Shown: positions 57,961 through 64,000 of the stretch, one piece after another | Numbering within the stretch: the first letter of the stretch is position 1 | Layout: every line of letters starts with the position of its first letter | Source: Salticus scenicus | Lineage: Eukaryota > Arthropoda > Arachnida > Araneae > Salticidae | Assembly: GCA_963930645.1 (NCBI GenBank) | Contig: OZ005662.1 | Location: forward strand, 101,974,436 to 102,038,435 | Length of the DNA: 64,000 bases | Direction of reading: 5' to 3' | Translations under genes and position numbers: made by a program | The notes under the pieces: model-generated | Told to the model about the DNA's origin: nothing | The model's input: the letters and a program-made list of their open reading frames with translations, nothing else | Database searches by the model: none

Positions 57961-58136
57961 GTTTTCTTCAAGTTTGAGATGATGTTCATATGAAATAATA
58001 CATATATATATATATACATTTTTAAATGAATTTTTAAACAAAATTGGTGAAATCCTGCATCAGTGTTAGGACAGGTAAACAATTCGTGATATGAATTCCA
58101 TTACCGATAGCTTGAATTTTTTTTTCTTTTTTTTTC
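57960..58136 (+). repeat. R1 3'-half fragment before the TTAA MITE
   Basis: GGTGAAATCCTGCATCAGTG, GGACAGGTAAACAATTCGTG and CCATTACCGATAGC match the region 26020-26105 of R1 copy 1 with substitutions. Confidence 0.5.
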
Positions 58137-58533
58137 TTAACACATTGAGCACCACGTCAGCCGAATCAGCCATTCTAGATTCTAGACATTTTGTCATATA
58201 TCTCTAAGTACTAAAGGGATCATCATGGATCTTTAGGAGTGTGCAGAACATGCTATACTTCAAGCATTTCAATGAAAGTTTTCCCCCGAAAATAAAAGCA
58301 GTACCAATAAAAAATTAAAACGTTGAGCACCCTGTCAGCCATCAGTGGCTGACAGTGTCAAATATGATATAAAGCCACGTCAACCATCGGTGGCGGATAC
58401 AAAATAGGGTATAAAGCTATAAATATTACATTTTATGATTGAAAATTTATTAAAAATTTGCCTAATGTTTATTTATTGAATCATTATGGAATTTTATTGG
58501 GTTTAAGAATTTGCGTGGCGCTCAACATGTTAA
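58137..58533. mobile_element. TTAA-flanked MITE (piggyBac-type), 389 bp
   Basis: TTAA at 58137-58140 and 58530-58533. The left end reads TTAACACATTGAGCACCACG and the right end on the other strand TTAACATGTTGAGCGCCACG. A phrase like the left end, CGTTGAGCACCCTGTCAGCC, recurs inside at 58321, followed by a perfect hairpin CTGTCAGCCA-TCAG-TGGCTGACAG (58332-58355). A shorter related element may therefore be nested or duplicated inside. Confidence 0.75.
58332..58355. repeat. Perfect 10-bp stem hairpin inside the TTAA MITE
   Basis: CTGTCAGCCA and TGGCTGACAG separated by TCAG. Confidence 0.85.
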
Positions 58534-58559
58534 AATATAACCAAATATAGTATGTGTTT

Positions 58560-60070
58560 CCTTCAGGAGTGAGATTATGATACTTACATACGGAGAATGG
58601 TAAAATATATATATATTTTAAAATGTATATTTAAAAAACTATGATGAATTTTTATATCAATGATAGGATAGATAAAAAATCTACCATTGCCGACATTGTA
58701 AATGTACTCTACATTTTGAGATGTGAATGCATATCATCAATATAAATGCATGCGGTTGTTGAAAATTCACGTCACCATTACCTCATCTTTCAAATACTTC
58801 ACGTCATTTGAAGTGACAAACTTATAAAGATGGAAATTTCTTTACGCTACATACAGAGAGAGTAATTTTCTTTCAACGTAATGAAGGAATGAAATAGGTC
58901 TGAAATATTTAGAAATAAATGGTATCAACATACTTTTACATAAAACTTAGTGAAGTTTTCTTTTTATATTTTTTCCATGAATTATTGAGCATTTCTGTCA
59001 GTTGTTAAAAAGTATGTTTACAAAGAAAATAAATATTTCATGTCATTGTTCTAACTCAAGCGTATATATTTTCTGACTGAATTTTATGTACACATAAGCT
59101 TTAAATTTTATATTTCTAATGGAGTTATGCATTTTTTCTATTTAAAAAAAAAAAAAATCAAACTTATGTTTCAGTGGACTTTATAGTACAAAAAACTGCA
59201 TTGAAATATTGGCTGATTTTTTTTTTTTAATTATTATTATATTTTCCATATTAATAATCCATTTCAGTGAATACTCATTCAGATATAGTAATGGTTTTCG
59301 AAATCCCCTTCCTTTATTCCAAAATAATAGTAATAATAATAATAATAATAATATATAAATAAGTATGCTATGATTATGCATAAAAAATATTTGTATTATA
59401 AAGAATGGATTGTGGGAATTATTATCACTTTATATTATTTGTAGTTTCAAACTTATAAAGATAGAAATATCTTTACGCTTCATATAGAGTGACTAATTTT
59501 CTTTCAATATAACGATAGAATGAAATATGTCTGGAGTATTTAAAAATAAATGGCATCCGTATACTTTTACATAAAACATACCTATGTTTCCTTCTTACCT
59601 TTTTTCAATGCATTATTGGGCATTTCGATCTTCTGTTATAAATTATCTTTACAAAGAATATAAATATTTCATATCATTGTTCTGACTCAAGCGTATATAT
59701 TTTTTTATCAGTTTTCAAATAGAATTTTATGTTCACATAGGATTTAAATTTTATATTTTTGATGGAGCTATGCATTTTTTCTATTTATTTTCAAAGATCA
59801 AACTTATGTTTTTGTGGACTTTGTATTATAAAAAAAATTATTAAAATGTATTTATCTGATTATTTTTGTAGTTTATCATGTGTTCCACATTTATATCCGA
59901 TTTCAAGGAACACTCGTTCAAATGCATTAATTGTTTCCGAACTCCCATTCACCTACTCCAAAATAATAATAATAATAATAATAAATAAATAAATAAATAT
60001 ACTGTAATTATGTGTAAAAAACGTGTTTATTATTATGCATGAGTTGTGGAAATTATTATGCATGTTAGTT
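58560..60070 (+). repeat. R1 3'-half copies in tandem (two)
   Basis: The first copy runs about 58560-59420 and the second about 59420-60070. ACTTATAAAGAT(G/A)GAAAT followed by CTTTACGC occurs at about 58826 and 59450. Both continue through GAAATATGTCT-like sequence, ATACTTTTACATAAAAC, AATATTTCAT(G/A)TCATTGTTCT, CAAGCGTATATATTTT, and a Pro/Ser-rich-looking end before (AAT)n tracts (59329-59354, 59961-59984). Spacing is about 620 bp. Confidence 0.65.
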
Positions 60071-60472
60071 AATTTTACATTCTTTACTAATATAATGGTA
60101 GAGATTTGAGTCAGTTTTTTAAATATTCTTTTTGCTGTATTTTTGTGTTTTGTGGTTTTCTGAATCCGAGAATCAGGATTTTAGAGTGTGGCTTCTGTGT
60201 TGAATTATGTGTGTGTTATCAGCATGACTGAAGTAAAAAAAAAAAAAGTCCGAATTAAATCTGTATTATACGGAGATTAAAATTTCTATATTAAATTTGG
60301 ACAAAGGTTTCGTGTATAGCGTCAATCAGGAAATTTCAAATACATTAAAACTGAAAATAATATTTCTGGTAAGTACAGCTTAACGATTACTCTAAATAAA
60401 ATGAAATAATTTAGATTGCTCTAAATAAAGTGATAGAACACATAATTTTATTTACATAATAGTGTTGCGTGC
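60070..60472. other. Gene-free stretch, weak R2-like phrases
   Basis: GAATCCGAGAATCAGGATTT, TTATCAGCATGACTGAAG and TTCGTGTATAG-like phrases followed by AATTTCAAATACATTA and TGGTAAGTACAGCTTAACG loosely follow the order of R2 (11770-12050). This could be a strongly diverged R2 fragment. Confidence 0.35.
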
Positions 60473-60889
60473 ACGTAATTTGTCAATTTTCTGAAAATGA
60501 AAGGCGAATCTTGCAAAAGCTTAAAAGACTATTTACAGAATTATCTAGAAGATTACATTCTATAAACCAAGTATGAACATCAGTTTCACCAGAAAAAACA
60601 GTTTAAATAACAGCTGACAGTATCAAACTCACAGTATAAACTGTATTATAGCATTAACGCACAGCAATGGGCTGCAAAAAACAGTAGCAAGGAACCAGTG
60701 AGGAACACTTTACCTTAAAGCTGTTTCCGAGAAACTGACTGATTTGGTTGTGATGCGGTTCTTTATATACCCGCGTTGAAATTTGAGAATGTTCCAGTCA
60801 CTAATTAACCAAGCAAGTTAGAGCTTAGATACTTTAGATATCGATAATAAGGATTTTCTCGCCAAGGTCGACAAAAATGTCGCCAATGT
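60473..60889 (-). mobile_element. Gypsy-type LTR, right-hand portion of an interrupted copy
   Basis: Collinear with 17405-17820: TGTTGCGT, CGAATCTTGCA(A)AAGCTTAAAA, TCTAGAAGA, TCTATAAACCAAGTAT, TTAATAACAGCT-like sequence, GAAACTGACTGA, ATACCCGCGT, TTCTCGCCAAGGTCG and AAAATGTCGCCAA. The LTR then breaks off at the reverse transcriptase fragment. Confidence 0.65.
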
Positions 60890-61447
60890 ATGAACCTGGC
60901 AATATAGCCTTCCAGATTCTTGCAGCCATTAACGATGAGGGTCAGTTCAGAACAGGAATAGTCTGCCGTAGAGGTAATGAAGGAAATGCTCTATGGCACG
61001 TAATTCTTTCCTGGTGGTACAGTAGTTTCGCTCTGGTTTAGACAAGCATTTATTCGTAGGAAACAACACACTGTTGGCCATCAACTTCCTACATAAAAAT
61101 AGCACCGACACTTTTATGGCTTGCACAGTGTCCAATATGAATTGTTTGTCGGGCTGTGGAAGTGTCAGAATAGGTGAAGATGTTAAGGCCACTTTAAGTC
61201 TCTTGAATGTTTTTTCATATTCTTCTGTCCACAGGAGCTTCTATTTAACTTTCGTCTGCTTGTGGAGAGGTCTAGCCATACTAGAGAAACCCTTCACGAA
61301 CTTCCTATAGTATGTCCATAAGCCAAGGAATCTTCAAAATTGACAGACGATTACAGAATGACTTCTGTTTTCGACTGCAGAAATCTTCTCCGGATCAGTT
61401 CTCACACCTTCAGCAAAGCTTATATGGCCGAGATAACTCACTTAATG
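60890..61447 (-). pseudogene. Ty3/gypsy pol fragment (RT end to RNase H start), broken
   Basis: Part of a retrotransposon polyprotein that would copy RNA into DNA. Read on the minus strand from 61447: YLGHISFAEGVRTDPEKISA (the RT region after the catalytic YVDD box), a stop, LGLWTYYRKFVKGFSSMARP (RT thumb), a stop after LHKQTKVK, LLWTEEYEKTFKRLKVALTS, SPILTLPQPDKQFILDT (RT/RNase H connection), a degraded segment where gypsy elements keep DAS, then LSKPERNYCTTRKELRAIEH and FLHYLYGRLFLF. A stop and scrambled RNase H remains follow. The catalytic YVDD region, gag, protease and integrase are absent. It lies between two parts of an LTR of the same orientation. Confidence 0.88.
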
Positions 61448-61557
61448 GCATCAAAGCCATTACCTGGCTTAATGAAGCTTTTTAACGAGATTTTAACGGA
61501 AAATGAGCTATTTTAACGCGAAAATAAGTTAGAAAGACAGAAATTTAACATTTTATA
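61448..61557 (-). mobile_element. Gypsy-type LTR, left-hand portion of the interrupted copy
   Basis: CAAAGCCATTACC, TTAATxAxGCTTTTTxACG, AAAATGAGCTATTTTAACGC and AATTTAACATTTTATAGCC continue the 17405 LTR exactly where the first portion stopped (17832-17937 there). Confidence 0.65.
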
Positions 61558-61789
61558 GCCTGACTAAGCCTCTCTGAAATAATTTAAGTAAAAGTAACTA
61601 TTAATATTTACAAACACGTAAAAAAATATCCTCAGTTTATGGTATGATATGAAATCTATTCGTCATTCATTTACAAGGCAACACAAAATAATTCGAATTT
61701 ATTAGAATTATACTTTGAAATTTCTAGTAGCGCAATTCAAGTTGTATTATGTATATTTCGCACTCTGCTAAATTTAAGTATACTACGTG

Positions 61790-61870
61790 ATATGTACAGA
61801 ATATGATGTGTACAGATAGTACGATGCATGTAGATGATGTGTACAGATACTATCTGACGTGTACAGACAG
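61790..61870. repeat. Short irregular GTGTACAGA repeats
   Basis: TATGTACAGA, TGTGTACAGATAG, TGTGTACAGATAC and CGTGTACAGACAG at about 61792, 61807, 61838 and 61858, with GATGATGT-like spacers. Confidence 0.6.
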
Positions 61871-62914
61871 TGCATACTACCCAGAATTAAATGAATACAA
61901 TATTCTCTTCTAAATGAAACGTATATTTACGTGTATTTTATTATTATTATTATTTCGCTTTTTCTTACCGTACTATTTTTGAATATATTTTCTGGATGTT
62001 TAATATATAAAAAGTATTTAAAAAATGGTGTTTTAGACTATTAGTAATAAAATAATAATAAGCACGTTAAAAAATATAAACACTGAAAGACCGGGTAATA
62101 GAACCGTTTTCGCGGTATAAGGTGCTCTAATACGCAATATCCATGTCTTAGAATATCCCGAATGTGCTAATAATTTATATTAATAACAAGATTCAACATA
62201 ATAGAGGAGTATGATGTGACGTAATGCCGTAATTTTTTGTACATTTTTTTTTTTTTTTTTTTTACATAAAATTTTTAATTGTTGATTAAAAAGAAATAGT
62301 TAACAAAATAAGTTTATCAATAAATAGTTTTGCAGATATGTGATATAATATGAATTTCTAAGAACATTTCTTGATTTTTCTATGCAAATATTTTCTAAGA
62401 TGGATTTATTTTTTTTATACATAAAAAACTTTTGCAAAAATATAATATCATAATCATTTTTGTGATAAAATAATTAAAACTTATATAATGCTTCATTACT
62501 TTTAATTAAAAGAATAATATTCTTTAATAAGTAAATATAAAAGCTCTTCTTTGAAAATTTATATTTAATTCATATGTATGTACTACAAATTACATTAATT
62601 TTCTAATTTTCTGAAATATCGCATTAACGTAAAGACATTAATTAAAAAACTTATATAAAGCATATAATTATTTAGTGGTTTTATCTGAAATATATTTATT
62701 TATTTATTTATTTTGTTTATTGTAAAAACATACACACACACACTAATAATATGAAAATTACAAATTTACATATAAGAGAATTTTTAAAATAAAAAGGAAA
62801 ACAAAATTATACTTTTATTTATTTATTTATTTGTTTATGTATTTCTTAATTAAACACGTCCTTTTAACTAGTTTTACTTGTTCGTGTAATTAAAAGAAAT
62901 CCCCCCCCCTTAAA
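61871..62914. other. Gene-free AT-rich stretch
   Basis: T run at 62246-62263, (TTTA)n at 62694-62712 and 62813-62832, C run at 62901-62909. No gene recognised. Confidence 0.5.
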
Positions 62915-63222
62915 TACATGAAAATCTTAAAGTTGAATTTTTGTCAAGATTACAATAATTTCTTTACATAGTTTATTCGGAAAGTAAAACATAAATTTTA
63001 AAAGTTGTTTATGTTGCATATATGAGAAATTGCTTTTATTACAAACATATTTATAAAACACGGAAATAATCTCTTTCGTATAGGATGCAGTAACATTTGA
63101 GGAACTAGTTAAATATAAATTTTAATAAAAAATTTAGTTTGCAAAATGAAAGAATTCTGATTTTATTAAACATAAATGTGCATGATATATTTTCCTTGGT
63201 AATATGACCGGACATATGATGT
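62915..63222 (+). repeat. R1 middle fragment, about 308 bp
   Basis: Closely follows 25631-25937: ATGAAAATCTxAAAGTTGAA, TTATTCGGAAAGTAAAACAT, CACGGAAATAATCTCTTTCG, GGTAATATGACCGGACATAT. It has a hard left border after the C run and a right border at about ATGATGT. Nearly unmutated compared with the R1 copies, so probably recent. Confidence 0.75.
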
Positions 63223-64000
63223 TATACTATTGTCTAGTATATTCAGGTTCGTTTCACACAAAAGCCGGATCGTTGAATAATTAAAAATATAAAGTAGAAG
63301 TCTTTACCTCGAAGTAATCAGGACACATCATTTTTAGTACTGTGATTTATTAATGCAGCAATATAATATTCAGTTTGCAGTTACTAATAACTTTACATTT
63401 CACTCCTATATTCGTAAGCAAAAAATAAATATTCTATCCCCATCAACTAGACAGAGAGGGAGGAGGACCTCAAAAAAATTACGTCTTCTTAGGACTTGAA
63501 CAACAGCGAAAAGAAAAAACTAAATCTGCTAGCCACAGATAGCTTAAAATCGCAACCCCGGAGATTGGCATCTTTGAAATGCAGCCAAAAGAATGCCAAA
63601 CTGTTTCTTTGTTCTTCTAAGATATTCATACTAAATTTTGAATATAAAAAGTTCGTTACAAATATTAAATCGATTTGACATTGAGAAGCCATGCCAAATG
63701 ACCTTCAACTCTCAATGAACAAAGAAGGCGACGCCCAGACTATCGAACATCATTATAAATCTATTTTTAGAATTACAATGACCCTCTTGAAATAATAATA
63801 GGTTTTTTAACATAAACAAACAAGAGTAATAAACATGAAATCAAATGCTTGTTTTATTTTATTAATAGCTGTATATAGTAGGAATATGTTGATAACGGCT
63901 TTTTAAATTACCCTCTGAAAATAAATAATTACGGCTAAATTGATTTAATGTAAACACTAGCGTGATAAATATAAATTGAAATGACAGTTATTATTTTATT
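63223..64000. other. Gene-free stretch, GC-richer patch
   Basis: Overlapping frames on both strands at 63489-63692 sit in a less AT-rich patch (CAACCCCGGAGATTGGCATC). No family recognised, and frames open on both strands argue against coding. The remainder to the window end is AT-rich. Confidence 0.4.

Overview
The window is strongly AT-rich eukaryotic DNA, roughly three quarters A+T by eye. It is dense in microsatellites, poly(A)/poly(T) runs and decayed transposable elements. I found no intact host protein-coding gene, rRNA gene or functional tRNA gene. Every open frame is short (122 codons or fewer) and most lie in low-complexity DNA or inside repeats. The only recognisable proteins are two broken transposon proteins: a mariner/Tc1-type (IS630 superfamily) transposase at 38131-38760 and a Ty3/gypsy reverse transcriptase at 60890-61447, both on the minus strand. 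The repeat spectrum (TTAA-flanked MITEs, mariner, hAT, Harbinger-like elements, tRNA-derived SINEs with an RTE-like tail) suggests an invertebrate, probably an arthropod. A chelicerate such as a spider is my best guess, but the sequence does not prove it.

Layout. 0-3 kb: a 2.1 kb hAT-type element with a perfect 8-bp target duplication sits inside a diverged tandem repeat, which itself lies inside a larger inverted-repeat element. 6.4-15.4 kb: foldback elements, including five TTAA-flanked (piggyBac-type) MITEs and two TA-flanked MITEs. Four of these lie almost end to end at 12.9-14.1 kb. 11.7-12.7 and 16.2-17.1 kb: two copies of an unknown ~1 kb dispersed repeat (R2). 17.4-17.9 kb: a solo-LTR-like sequence. 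19.2-26.7 kb: several copies of a ~470 bp CACTGAGAAAA...TTTTCTCAGTG element, one carrying a Harbinger-like MITE, together with an unknown repeat (R1) containing ~180 bp monomers. 27.7-29.2 kb: a 12-unit tandem array of ~128 bp with a three-unit higher-order pattern. 32-33.9 kb: two short foldbacks and a SINE fragment. 35.4-36.3 kb: a 411 bp tandem duplication. 38.0-38.9 kb: the mariner element with long terminal repeats. 40.0-40.8 kb: a tandem SINE array.

41.5-54.6 kb is built of segmental copies. A 2.4 kb block (41503-43905) recurs in direct orientation at 47254-50362, where it also carries a 626 bp solo LTR. The second copy runs into a ~2 kb tandem array reaching 54.6 kb. Between the two blocks lie an inverted R1 copy and a tRNA-derived SINE. 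57.7-63.2 kb holds more R1 fragments, a TTAA MITE and an LTR interrupted by the gypsy fragment.

The elements do not form a pathway. The value of the window is the relative dating that nested insertions and duplicated blocks allow: several insertions have an uninserted sister copy in the same window, which confirms target duplications directly. All similarity statements come from reading and aligning by eye; no database search was possible.
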